The notes beneath the pieces are model-generated. The model was not told where the DNA came from. It searched no databases and saw only the letters and a list, made by a program, of their open reading frames with translations. From assembly GCA_902478885.1 (NCBI GenBank), contig CABSMS010000014.1, forward strand, positions 1-30,283: a DNA stretch of 30,283 nt, in the 5' to 3' direction. This stretch comes from an uncultured Collinsella sp. (GTDB lineage Bacteria > Actinomycetota > Coriobacteriia > Coriobacteriales > Coriobacteriaceae). Below are positions 7,370 through 14,486 of this stretch, one piece after another (within the stretch, counting starts at the first letter, position 1; every line of letters starts with the position of its first letter). Position numbers and translations under genes: made by a program.

Positions 7370-7859
7370 GCCCTTCGGTGAGAGCGACCTCGGAGCGGTT
7401 CGCCGTCCCGCCGCAGGCGGGCAAGATGATTCCGTGCAACGGAATCCATATCTTGCCTGCACGGAGCGAGCCGGTTGCCCAAGGCAACGCGAGCCCGGGC
7501 AGGTGAGCGCCGGTTGAACCGACGTCGAGGAGACGCGACCCTGGGGAGCGTCGCACGACGGCGCTCGGCGACCCGGCGCGAGAGGCCCAGCCCGGCGACC
7601 ACGGCGGAGCGATGGCGACTTCTGGAAGCCATCGAGCGCAGCCGTTCGGCGGGCTGGGCCGGCGTGAGCGGAGGCGGACGAAACGCGACCCTGGGGAGCG
7701 TTGCCAGGGAGCCGCAGCGAGAGCGACGCCGTGCGTCGCGGGGGTCCCGCCCATAAGCGGGACCCATCGGCCGCAAGGCCGATTGCCGCGCCTCGGCCCT
7801 CTCGACCTGCGCGTCGGGGAGGAGTCGGCAGTAACCTCTCCCCGATCCACAACGGAGAC
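7370..7859 (+). ncRNA. Candidate large structured non-coding RNA (about 0.5 kb)
   Basis: No credible gene lies here, although the gap separates two convergent genes and so needs no promoters for them. On the plus strand there are many perfect stems: 7407-7412/7416-7421; 7421-7427/7450-7456 enclosing 7428-7434/7440-7446; 7474-7479/7483-7488; 7584-7594/7650-7660 (11 bp) enclosing 7601-7605/7641-7645 and 7610-7616/7628-7634; 7742-7750/7757-7765 directly followed by 7766-7772/7777-7783 with a GCAA tetraloop; and 7814-7821/7838-7845. The GNRA loop suggests the plus strand is transcribed. A 19-nt repeat (7533-7551, 7683-7701) forms the same small hairpin twice. I see no promoter, so the RNA might be processed from read-through. 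An oriT or other DNA-level site is an alternative. Confidence 0.5.
7533..7701 (+). repeat. Pair of 19-nt direct repeats exactly 150 bp apart
   Basis: Positions 7533-7551 and 7683-7701 are identical and begin exactly 150 bp apart. Each can fold as a GCGAC stem closed by GTCGC in the first copy and GTTGC in the second. The differing base lies just outside the repeat and keeps the pairing as a G-U, as expected if RNA structure is maintained. Between them lies the nested 11/5/7-bp hairpin. Confidence 0.7.
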
Positions 7860-9629
7860 CTAAAGCCGCTCGTACGCCCCCTTCACCAGCTCGCCCATAA
7901 GCTGCCTTCGCTTGCCTAGGAACTCCTCGTAATCGAGGTCCTCAAACCCAACAGGCAGGGCATGCTCCTCGCAGTTGCGGCGATACTCGTCCTCCCCCAG
8001 CGCGGCGCGATACCTACGAACGTACTCATTCGGGGCGTCATCCGAGATGTAGATGTTGTTCTGGTAGTCAACAAGGGTGAAGTTGCCTCGGTTGCTGCGC
8101 TGTGAAAGGTAGCCCTTGGCCTTCAGGTAGTTATCTGGGAACAGATGATGCTTGTCCAGAGCCTTTTTGGAACCTGATGAGCCGGTAAGCAGCAGTTGAG
8201 AAAGAGGGGCCGTGCTGAACAGCGCCTTGGCACCGAGCACGACCTGAGCCGCGACGAAGCCCCACCAGGTCGGGCCCGTCGCCTCGTTTGCGTCGAGGGA
8301 GCTGGGCAGCGTGATGGAGAAATAATCGTCCGTCATGATGGCAGCGAGCCTACGGTCGAAGTACGCCCGAAACTCATCGGCGGTCTCAAGGCGCGAGACG
8401 TCGTTAAGCTGCTGCTCGAACTCGGATTCGAAGGACCCCACATAGAGCCCCGTTATGGCTGCGGCGAAATACCAGCGCCGCACGAGCCCGCGCACAGCCA
8501 GTGGCTCCATGTCGAACTCATAGCGCCCGATAAGGTAGAACGCATAGCAGAACATGAGCGCGTTGCCCGACCCCACCTGGTCAGAGCAGACGTAGCCCGC
8601 CTCCGCCAGCGTGTTGATGAAGGCATGCCAGTTGTTCAAGTCAAGCACGAGATCGAGGGCGCGACCGAACGTGGCAAAGTTCTCAGCTCGCGTCTCGGGC
8701 GTCGTTTCCTTTGTCTTGAGATCTCGCCCGCGAAGAATCTGGTAGGCATAACGCAGGCGACCCCTCTTGAACCCCACGCCCACCGTGGCGCGAATGATAT
8801 GCGTCGGCGAGACGGTCATGAGCGGGTTGTACGAGGTGCCCTTTGCGGGCGCATGGCTCATGGCGCAGAACTCCTCTATACGCTCCCTCATGGCAGGTTC
8901 GTAGACCGAAAGCAGGGTCATGATGAAGTCATCCTGCTTAAGCGCCTGCCCTTGCGAGTTCACACGCACAAAGATGTCCGATACGGTCTCCTCGTCAGCC
9001 GATTCGGAAATCTCCAGCGTCGGCAGAAGATAACGCTCAAGCCCGAGTAATGCGTTGAGCCCGCTCTCGACGGCATCCTCGCCGTCATCGTCGAGTTCGG
9101 GTTCTCCCTTTTTGGCATTCGCCTCGTTAAGGCGCTTGATGAACGCCCTGCGATAGGCGCTCAGCTTGTTGTCGTGGTTCGCCGCGAAGGCCTCGGATAC
9201 GTCCGGCACATAGCGCGAATCCTTCTCGGTCGAGGCGTCGGCATTCTTGAATGAGCGTGCGATGGGGTCGTAGGCGACCTTCACCGTACGCTCCCTGAAG
9301 TTCTTGTCTCGCACGGACACGCCGTACAGGGAGCTCAGAAGGGCAGTGAGTCTCTGCTGTCCGTCGATGACAAGGGACTTGGGGACGGCATACACCTTTT
9401 GGTTCGAGCCTATGGCAGACTTCTTGCCCGCGTTGTCGCTCGGAGAGTCCCACAGCATCACATAGCCAATAGGGTATCCGCGGAGCATGGAATCAAGCAG
9501 GTCGCGGACCTTTTCGTTGCCCCACACGAAGGGTCGTTGCAGGTCGGGCAGACCGATCTTGCCCGTCTGAACGTCCTTCAGGATGTTACCAACCTCCAGC
9601 GATATGGGGTTATAGATGGAATTTGGCAC
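7860..9629 (-). CDS. DUF262 + HNH nuclease (GmrSD-like restriction protein)
   Basis: This 589-residue protein joins a DUF262 (GmrS-type) domain and a DUF1524-like HNH domain, the layout of single-chain GmrSD type IV restriction enzymes that cut modified phage DNA using an NTP. LPDLQRPFVW (27-36) and the nucleotide-binding signature DGQQRLTAL (89-97) mark DUF262. DKHHLFP (492-498), followed by RGNFTLVDYQNN, marks the HNH site. The middle 350 residues are mostly helical. It starts with GTG at 9629, sharing one base with the stop of the upstream gene (TAGTG), so the two are probably translationally coupled. Only a weak GGTG site precedes it. Substrate is unknown; the partnership with a methylating enzyme suggests complementary defence. 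Confidence 0.88.
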   Translation of the reverse strand: MPNSIYNPISLEVGNILKDVQTGKIGLPDLQRPFVWGNEKVRDLLDSMLRGYPIGYVMLWDSPSDNAGKKSAIGSNQKVYAVPKSLVIDGQQRLTALLSSLYGVSVRDKNFRERTVKVAYDPIARSFKNADASTEKDSRYVPDVSEAFAANHDNKLSAYRRAFIKRLNEANAKKGEPELDDDGEDAVESGLNALLGLERYLLPTLEISESADEETVSDIFVRVNSQGQALKQDDFIMTLLSVYEPAMRERIEEFCAMSHAPAKGTSYNPLMTVSPTHIIRATVGVGFKRGRLRYAYQILRGRDLKTKETTPETRAENFATFGRALDLVLDLNNWHAFINTLAEAGYVCSDQVGSGNALMFCYAFYLIGRYEFDMEPLAVRGLVRRWYFAAAITGLYVGSFESEFEQQLNDVSRLETADEFRAYFDRRLAAIMTDDYFSITLPSSLDANEATGPTWWGFVAAQVVLGAKALFSTAPLSQLLLTGSSGSKKALDKHHLFPDNYLKAKGYLSQRSNRGNFTLVDYQNNIYISDDAPNEYVRRYRAALGEDEYRRNCEEHALPVGFEDLDYEEFLGKRRQLMGELVKGAYERL

Positions 9630-12457
9630 TATAGTTCACCGACCTTCTTGGCGTACAGGTTGAAAAGATGGGCGACTATCTTCTCCTCGTCCCCACCGAA
9701 GTCGACGCCATAGGCAGCTTCGACAGCAGCATCGAGCGCCTTATGCGCAGACATCAGCTCGGGGAAGAACGTTTCGTTCTTGGGATCGTACATGTCCGCG
9801 AGCGTCGCACCTTCTTGGGCATCCCGGGCGTCGAGCACGGCTTGGGCGCAACGCTCAACTTCTTCGCGTTGGGATTCCGTGGGCTCGGGCCAGACGAAGT
9901 TGTTGTAATCAATATTGGCCGAATACTGGTAATCGTCCTTCAATCTTCCGGTTACGATCCTAACCCATGCATTATGGAATTGAGATTGCAGAATGCCATA
10001 GTGATAGAGAGAGGCATTAGGTATCAATCTAACCTTGTTGCTGCAAAATATCTCTGGACCAACAAAGCCCATTGGAACACGTTTCCTTCTGCTTGAAGAC
10101 ACCTCTGGGATGATGATGGAACTTCCCTCGGGCATGTTCTCAACGTGAAATCTCGTTGGCTTATCTGCTATTTTCCGGGTTCCAGCGCTTTTACTTGCAA
10201 GCCTGTATTCACGAACCTGTTCTACTCTCTTTCTGCACTCAGGAAGCTGCTTTAGATCTGAGAAGGTTGCCTCCCCAAGCCACAGGCACCAGCGGTGATA
10301 GCCATGAATGAACTCTTTTGATCCAAGCCATGGATGGAAGAAGCCTTCGGCCTTTGGCTCTTTCTTCAGGAAATCGTCTTTCTCCTCATCGGTAAACAGG
10401 TAGAATCCCCCATCAATAGGTTTATTTCCGATGCCCATTTCCGGAACATCACAAATAGGCTTGCTGCGGCTGTAGATGAATACATCAGGGGCGTCTTTCA
10501 GATACGCATTGATTCGAGCCGTGGGAATCTGTTCTTCGTCGCTGTCCGGGGTCGCGTGGTAGAAGAGCGTCTTGGTCCCCGACTCGCGGGAGAACCCGAC
10601 GATGACACAGAACACGTGCGCCTTGTCCGCAGCCTCGTTGTCCCACCTGAACGTGTTGTGCGCGAAGTCGATGTGGATACCCAGGTCGTACAGGGGTTTC
10701 CAGAGGTTGGCGACCTGCTCGCCCTGACATATCGAGTTGGTAGAGACCAGGGCGCAGCGCGTGCGCTTTCCCTGCGTGAACCTCGCGGCCTTCATGTACC
10801 AGGCCCCGCAGTAGTCGATGTTGCCCGCGTTCTTCGCTCCATCGAAGACCTCAAGGAGCTCTGCCTTCTGCTCCTTGGATTGGTTGCGAGCACCCAGGAA
10901 CGGCGGGTTGCCCACAAGATAAGTAAGGTCATCGGGGAACACCTCGGACCAATCGGTCTTGAGGGCGTTGCCCTCATGGAGGTTGCTGAGGCTCCTGAGC
11001 GGCAGGAAGTCGAAGTCATAACCGACGTATATCTCCTGCGTCTTTCGGAGCATCTGCTCCTCGGTGATCCAAAGGGCGGTCTTGGCGACCGAGACGGCGA
11101 AGTCGTTTATCTCGATGCCGTACAGTTGATCGAGAGATACGCGGACGGGGCTGTCCTGCGCAATGACGAGGGACGTCTGCCCCGCGTTGCCGGTCTCCTC
11201 GCTGAGCTCGTCCTCGATGATTCGGTTCTCGATGGTGCGCAGCTGCCGGTACGCCTCGGTAAGGAAGTTGCCCGAGCCGCACGCGGGGTCACCGATGGTG
11301 ATGGAGGCAACCTTGTCGTGCAGCCTCGCCAGGGCCTGCTTGCGTTTCGTCGCCGTCCTCTCGCCCTCGGCCTCGTGCAGCTCGTCCCACAGCTCGTCGA
11401 GGAAGAGCGGCTTGAGGCAGCGCTCGATGTTCTCCACGCTCGTGTAGTGCATGCCCCCGGCATGGCGGGTCTCGGGGTTCAGCGTCCCCTCGAACACGCC
11501 GCCAAAGATGACGCCCGAGATCTCACGCCAATCGAAGTCCTGGGACGCGTCGGTGATGGCCTCGAGAATCTCCGGGGTCATCTGCGGGACGATGATGGAG
11601 GAGTCGGCGAACAGGCCGCCGTTCACGTACGGGAAGGCCGCGAGGTCCTCGTCCATGTACTCGTCCCGCTTGTCCAGGGGCGTGTCGATTGCCTCGAACA
11701 GGTCCACCAGCTTGCGGCGGAGCTTGGCAGGGTCACCCTCGCAGTACCTACCGAACGCCTGGTGCGATTGCAGGAGGTCGGCGTCCTCGGCGTAAAGCAG
11801 GAAGATGATTCGGGTGATGAGCACGTTGAGCGAGCGCTGCTCCTCCTGCGCGCGCTCGTCCTTCTCCTCGATGTGGTGGTACTGCTTGGCGAGGGCATCG
11901 TAGAGCCTGGAGACGTAGGCCCCGGCCTCGATGGAGAGCTGCTGCTCCTTGTGCAGGCGGCTCGTCTCGTTGGAGGTCAGGAAGGAGAGAAGGTACAGGC
12001 TGTCCTGGAGCTCTTCGAGGGAGAACTCCTGCACGGTGTCCTCGGGCCGCTCGTTGTCGAGGTCGTAGAGGCGGAAGGTCCCGAAGTTGCACGTCATCAC
12101 CCAGCGGGGGCGCTCGGAGTACGGCAGGTGCCGCGCGTACCACATGGCCTGCTGGAGCGGCGTCTCCATGCCGCCGTTTCTGGGCTCGGGTTTGTCGAGG
12201 TCGATACCCCACGACTTCTGCTCACACAGGAAGTTGTGGTCGGAGACGAACACGTCGATGCGGCGGCCTCTCACCTTCCGCTCGAAGTCGACGAAGCTGT
12301 CTATGGTGTTGGACGGGATGCCCAGGACGTTGATGAGCAGATCTACCCAGAACTTTTGCGTGTCCTGCTGCTCGTTGTTGGAGCCCGCGGGGATGGCGGC
12401 AAGGCGCTTCTGCCACCGCTTGACGAACTCCTTTGCCTCTTTCTTGCTGGCAGGCAT
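9629..12457 (-). CDS. MmeI-like single-chain restriction-modification enzyme (type IIL)
   Basis: This 942-residue protein resembles MmeI-family enzymes (MmeI has about 919 residues), which cut and methylate with one polypeptide. The N-terminal nuclease has a D-x10-ExK motif: Asp68, Glu79 and Lys81 (RRIDVF to LCEQKS). A helical linker spans about 160-335. The gamma-class N6-adenine methylase follows, with SAM motif I DPACGSGNF (390-398) and catalytic NPPF (517-520). Residues about 620-850 should be the target recognition domain and the end (from FFPELMSAHKALDAA) the C-terminal helical domain. ATG 12457 has a GGAGG site about 6 nt upstream. It heads a two-gene operon at the right end of the element. 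It has no separate specificity subunit, as expected for this type, and its target site is unknown. Confidence 0.9.
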   Translation of the reverse strand: MPASKKEAKEFVKRWQKRLAAIPAGSNNEQQDTQKFWVDLLINVLGIPSNTIDSFVDFERKVRGRRIDVFVSDHNFLCEQKSWGIDLDKPEPRNGGMETPLQQAMWYARHLPYSERPRWVMTCNFGTFRLYDLDNERPEDTVQEFSLEELQDSLYLLSFLTSNETSRLHKEQQLSIEAGAYVSRLYDALAKQYHHIEEKDERAQEEQRSLNVLITRIIFLLYAEDADLLQSHQAFGRYCEGDPAKLRRKLVDLFEAIDTPLDKRDEYMDEDLAAFPYVNGGLFADSSIIVPQMTPEILEAITDASQDFDWREISGVIFGGVFEGTLNPETRHAGGMHYTSVENIERCLKPLFLDELWDELHEAEGERTATKRKQALARLHDKVASITIGDPACGSGNFLTEAYRQLRTIENRIIEDELSEETGNAGQTSLVIAQDSPVRVSLDQLYGIEINDFAVSVAKTALWITEEQMLRKTQEIYVGYDFDFLPLRSLSNLHEGNALKTDWSEVFPDDLTYLVGNPPFLGARNQSKEQKAELLEVFDGAKNAGNIDYCGAWYMKAARFTQGKRTRCALVSTNSICQGEQVANLWKPLYDLGIHIDFAHNTFRWDNEAADKAHVFCVIVGFSRESGTKTLFYHATPDSDEEQIPTARINAYLKDAPDVFIYSRSKPICDVPEMGIGNKPIDGGFYLFTDEEKDDFLKKEPKAEGFFHPWLGSKEFIHGYHRWCLWLGEATFSDLKQLPECRKRVEQVREYRLASKSAGTRKIADKPTRFHVENMPEGSSIIIPEVSSSRRKRVPMGFVGPEIFCSNKVRLIPNASLYHYGILQSQFHNAWVRIVTGRLKDDYQYSANIDYNNFVWPEPTESQREEVERCAQAVLDARDAQEGATLADMYDPKNETFFPELMSAHKALDAAVEAAYGVDFGGDEEKIVAHLFNLYAKKVGEL

Positions 12458-12526
12458 ACCGGACCTCCTGCGTCGTTGTCACTTTCGGACAATTTTAAGG
12501 GGTAAAAGCCCTCTTCCAAGCGGAAG

Positions 12527-12696
12527 GGCGAGTTTTCAACGGTCCACGGTGTCGCAGGGTCCCAGGCGAAACCCGAAGACGCCGGGGGCTGTTGGAAACT
12601 CGCCCATCTCACAGCAACGTCACCCTAGGTTTTCAACGCTTTCCATGGCCGAAGGGCTTCTTATAAGCCCGTAGGCTGTGGGAAGGGTTGGAAACC
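12527..12696. repeat. Two tandem inverted-repeat modules upstream of the restriction operon
   Basis: Four copies of a GTTTYCAAC element alternate in orientation. Arms 12527-12540 and 12591-12604 match in 13 of 14 bases and enclose 50 bp. Arms 12628-12637 and 12687-12696 match in 9 of 10 and enclose 49 bp. The modules repeat at about 96-97 bp. Inner hairpins also occur, for example GGGCTT/AAGCCC near 12654-12670. The region lies between the right att repeat and the start of the MmeI-like gene, so it may be a promoter/operator, a small RNA gene, or a recombination accessory site. The rest of the 363-bp gap (12458-12820) holds the right arm repeat and the tRNA terminator. Confidence 0.55.
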
Positions 12697-12721
12697 GGAC
12701 TTTGGGCATAGCCCTTCACAA

Positions 12722-12749
12722 AAAAACTTTCTACCCAAATTCTACCCAA
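12722..12749 (+). repeat. Right arm-type repeat (TTCTACCC boxes)
   Basis: It matches 545-572 in 27 of 28 bases, same orientation, with two TTCTACCC boxes 11 bp apart. It lies 71 bp inside the right att site, as the left copy lies 100 bp inside the left one. The symmetry supports integrase or excisionase binding. Confidence 0.6.
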
Positions 12750-12779
12750 CTGACGTTAACGATGCCCTTATATAAGAAA

Positions 12780-12811
12780 GCAGGTCAGACGATTTATACC
12801 GTCTGACCTGC
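12780..12811 (-). terminator. Terminator of tRNA-Arg (minus strand)
   Basis: Arms 12780-12791 and 12800-12811 form a perfect 12-bp stem. Read on the minus strand the hairpin follows the tRNA by 9 nt and is followed by TTTCTTATAT, a fair T-rich tail. It therefore terminates the tRNA transcript and isolates the element from it. Confidence 0.75.
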
Positions 12812-12820
12812 ATTTACTTC

Positions 12821-12896
12821 TGGTGCCCCCGGTGCGATTCGAACGCACGACACCCGCTTTAGGAGAGCGGTGCTCTATCCCCTGAGCTACGGAGGC
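12821..12896 (-). tRNA. tRNA-Arg (anticodon CCT)
   Basis: A complete 76-nt cloverleaf is present on the minus strand: acceptor stem GCCTCCG/CGGGGGC (one T-G pair), D arm with GCTC/GAGC, anticodon stem CCGCT/AGCGG with loop CTCCTAA giving anticodon CCT, T arm GTGCG-TTCGAAT-CGCAC, and an encoded CCA. It decodes AGG arginine codons. Its 3' part, from the anticodon loop, is the element's attachment site. A TACACT at 12907-12912 (minus) is a possible -10 box. Confidence 0.97.
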
Positions 12897-12954
12897 ATGC
12901 TGTACTAGTGTAGCAGATTTACTGCATCGCCATACGTCGCATGACTAGACTTCG

Positions 12955-13022
12955 AAGTTGCGGTGGAATAGTTCCTGCCTAAAGCATTAAAGCCGTATTT
13001 AGGAACTATTTCACCGCAACTT
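12955..13022. repeat. Interspersed hairpin repeat, copy 1
   Basis: Arms 12955-12974 and 13003-13022 are 20 nt long and pair with one mismatch around a 28-nt loop. Both arms are identical in sequence to those of copy 2 at 16640-16708, including the mismatch, while the loops differ. It lies 8 bp beyond the stop of the DUF956 gene. No T-tract follows on the minus strand, so terminator function is less clear than for copy 2. Confidence 0.75.
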
Positions 13023-13030
13023 GTGAAGAG

Positions 13031-13429
13031 CTAGTTGCCTTTGTGGAAGAGGCCTTTGATGACGGAAGGAATGCTCTTGGCGCCCTTGGCGGTCACATCG
13101 ATAAAGTCGGGCGAACGCACGAGCTTATCCTCGTCGACGTACTTGCGAACCGCACGAAGCGTCTCTTTGTCGTCGCGCGTCGAAAACGTAAAGTGACCGT
13201 TGTCCTTGGTGAAGATGGCAAAACGCGTGATCTTCTTGGTGCCGCGCAAAACCTCGGCGGCAATATAGTCGACCTCGTCCCACGGGATTTGAATATAATC
13301 CTCGGGATTGCGCTCGTTATAGTACTCGAACGCCTTATTGCCCACCATCACGTTGCCGTGGCTGGTAAGCCCCATCAGGCAGGTTGCCGGCGTTGCCAGA
13401 TCGACCGTGCTGTTCTGAGATTGCGCCAT
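13031..13429 (-). CDS. manO: DUF956/ManO-like protein of the mannose PTS locus
   Basis: This 132-residue protein matches the DUF956 (ManO) pattern found beside mannose-family PTS operons: an N-terminal LMGLTSHGNVMVGNKAFEYYN segment, IQIPWDEVDYIAAEV, and RFAIFTKDNGHFTFST. ManO proteins have been linked to regulation of the man operon, but the mechanism is unclear. I chose ATG 13429 (MAQSQNSTVD), preceded by GGAGGGCGAGG; the longer ORF would begin 17 codons earlier without a good site. It follows manXYZ on the same strand after a terminator-like hairpin, so it may be read by leakage or by its own weak promoter. Confidence 0.8.
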   Translation of the reverse strand: MAQSQNSTVDLATPATCLMGLTSHGNVMVGNKAFEYYNERNPEDYIQIPWDEVDYIAAEVLRGTKKITRFAIFTKDNGHFTFSTRDDKETLRAVRKYVDEDKLVRSPDFIDVTAKGAKSIPSVIKGLFHKGN

Positions 13430-13457
13430 GTGCGCCTCGCCCTCCAAATAAAACAAT

Positions 13458-13493
13458 CGGACCGCATCCAGTGTAACCACCGGGTGCGGTCCG
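13458..13493 (-). terminator. Terminator between manZ and the DUF956 gene
   Basis: Arms 13458-13466 and 13485-13493 form a perfect 9-bp stem. On the minus strand it is followed by ATTGTTTTATTT. It lies about 57 nt after the manZ stop and 29 nt before the DUF956 start. Confidence 0.7.
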
Positions 13494-13549
13494 TTTCAAT
13501 GGCTCAAAAGCCCTTGTCTAGCTACTCTCGGTCTTAAGCCGAAGCGTGC

Positions 13550-14470
13550 TTACATGAAGCCGCAGACGCGACCGATGATGCCGATGGCGAAGAGAGCCAA
13601 GATGATGACGATCGGGCTGACCTTCTTCTTGAGGAGCTTGCAGACCAGCAGGGTCAGGCACACGGCGGCAAGGCCGGGGATGAGCTGATCGAGGTTGGCC
13701 TGAAGCGTGGTGACCTTCACCTGATCAAGGGCGTTAGCACCGATGGAGTTATACATCGTCAGTGCTTCCTTGACACCCTCAGCACCGGAGGGCAGGTTAG
13801 CCCAGTCGATAAAGGCGCCAGCGGACTGCGTGACCTTGGAGACGACCGGGGTGAAGGAGATGGACACCCAGCGCTCGACCAGGGCGCCGATGATGAACAT
13901 ACCCAGGATGGAAGCACCCTCGGTGACCTTGCCCATCAGACCGCCGGAGAGGTCCTTGGCGATGGAGGAGCCGACCTTGTAGCCAAACTCCTGCGTGTAC
14001 CACAGGAAGGCGTAACGGATGATGTTCCACGCGAAGAAGAACAGCAGCGGACCGGCAATGCTGCCGGACAGGGCCAGGGAAGCGCCCAGAGCGCCCAGAA
14101 TCGGGCGAAGGGTGAACCAGAAGGCGGGGTCGCCGACACCGGCGAGCGGGCCCATCATACCGACCTTGACGCCCTGAATGGCGACGTCGTCAATCGGAGC
14201 ACCGTTGGCGCGCTCCTCCTCGAGAGCGAGGGTAACGCCAATGACGGGGGCGGAAACATAGGGGTGGGTGTTATAGAACTCCAGGTGGCGCTTAAGAGCG
14301 GCAATCTGGTCATCCTTGCTGGTGTAGAGCTTCTTGATCGCAGGGATCATTGCGAAGCACCAGCCGCCGTTCTGCATACGCTCGTAGTTCCACGAGCCCT
14401 GAAGGAACTGATGACGGAAGCAAACCTTCTTACGGTCAGCCTTGGTGAGCTGAATCTTGTTCTCTGCCAT
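13550..14470 (-). CDS. manZ: PTS mannose/fructose/sorbose family IID component
   Basis: This 306-residue membrane protein is the IID subunit of a mannose-type PTS permease. Its N-terminal half has the family signatures RHQFLQGSWNYERMQNGG, FYNTHPYVSAPVIGVTLALEEERANG and GPLAGVGDPAFWFTLRPILG. Hydrophobic spans lie in the second half and at the C-terminus (about 280-300). With IIC it forms the sugar channel. ATG 14470 is chosen over the GTG at 14479 because GGAGGGG sits about 10 nt upstream of the ATG and would abut the GTG. The IIC gene ends 16 nt upstream. Sugar specificity (mannose, glucose, amino sugars or sorbose) cannot be read from the sequence. Confidence 0.93.
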   Translation of the reverse strand: MAENKIQLTKADRKKVCFRHQFLQGSWNYERMQNGGWCFAMIPAIKKLYTSKDDQIAALKRHLEFYNTHPYVSAPVIGVTLALEEERANGAPIDDVAIQGVKVGMMGPLAGVGDPAFWFTLRPILGALGASLALSGSIAGPLLFFFAWNIIRYAFLWYTQEFGYKVGSSIAKDLSGGLMGKVTEGASILGMFIIGALVERWVSISFTPVVSKVTQSAGAFIDWANLPSGAEGVKEALTMYNSIGANALDQVKVTTLQANLDQLIPGLAAVCLTLLVCKLLKKKVSPIVIILALFAIGIIGRVCGFM

Positions 14471-14486
14471 ATGTATCACTCCCCTC

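Larger units (their letters stand above)
428..12865. mobile_element. Integrative mobilisable element in tRNA-Arg(CCT)
   Basis: The element is bounded by an identical 17-nt core (428-444 and 12849-12865) made of the tRNA-Arg anticodon-loop and 3' anticodon-stem region. It carries a tyrosine recombinase at one end, an excisionase-like HTH gene, a DnaB/RepA-like ATPase, MobC, a VirD4-type coupling protein, a relaxase, and a restriction cargo at the other end. No VirB4, VirB6 or other mating-channel gene is present, so transfer would need a helper conjugation system. Insertion restored a complete tRNA at the right end, which is usual for tRNA-targeting recombinases. Exact ends depend on the crossover position within the core. 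Confidence 0.85.

Noticed and set aside
7475..7756. A 93-codon frame inside the structured region that repeats ATLGSVAR
   Set aside because: The repeat is just the 19-nt DNA repeat translated twice; 150 bp is a multiple of three. The protein is Arg/Ser/Ala-rich and lacks a start site with a ribosome binding site.
10334..12505. A 723-codon open frame on the plus strand
   Set aside because: It is antisense to the MmeI-like gene, whose motifs are certain. Its composition (Val/Leu/Gly/Arg-rich, no domains) is that of a GC-rich shadow frame, and it has no ribosome binding site.
12527..12696. A possible short CRISPR-like or type III toxin-antitoxin repeat array
   Set aside because: Copies alternate in orientation, and no toxN-like or cas gene is adjacent.
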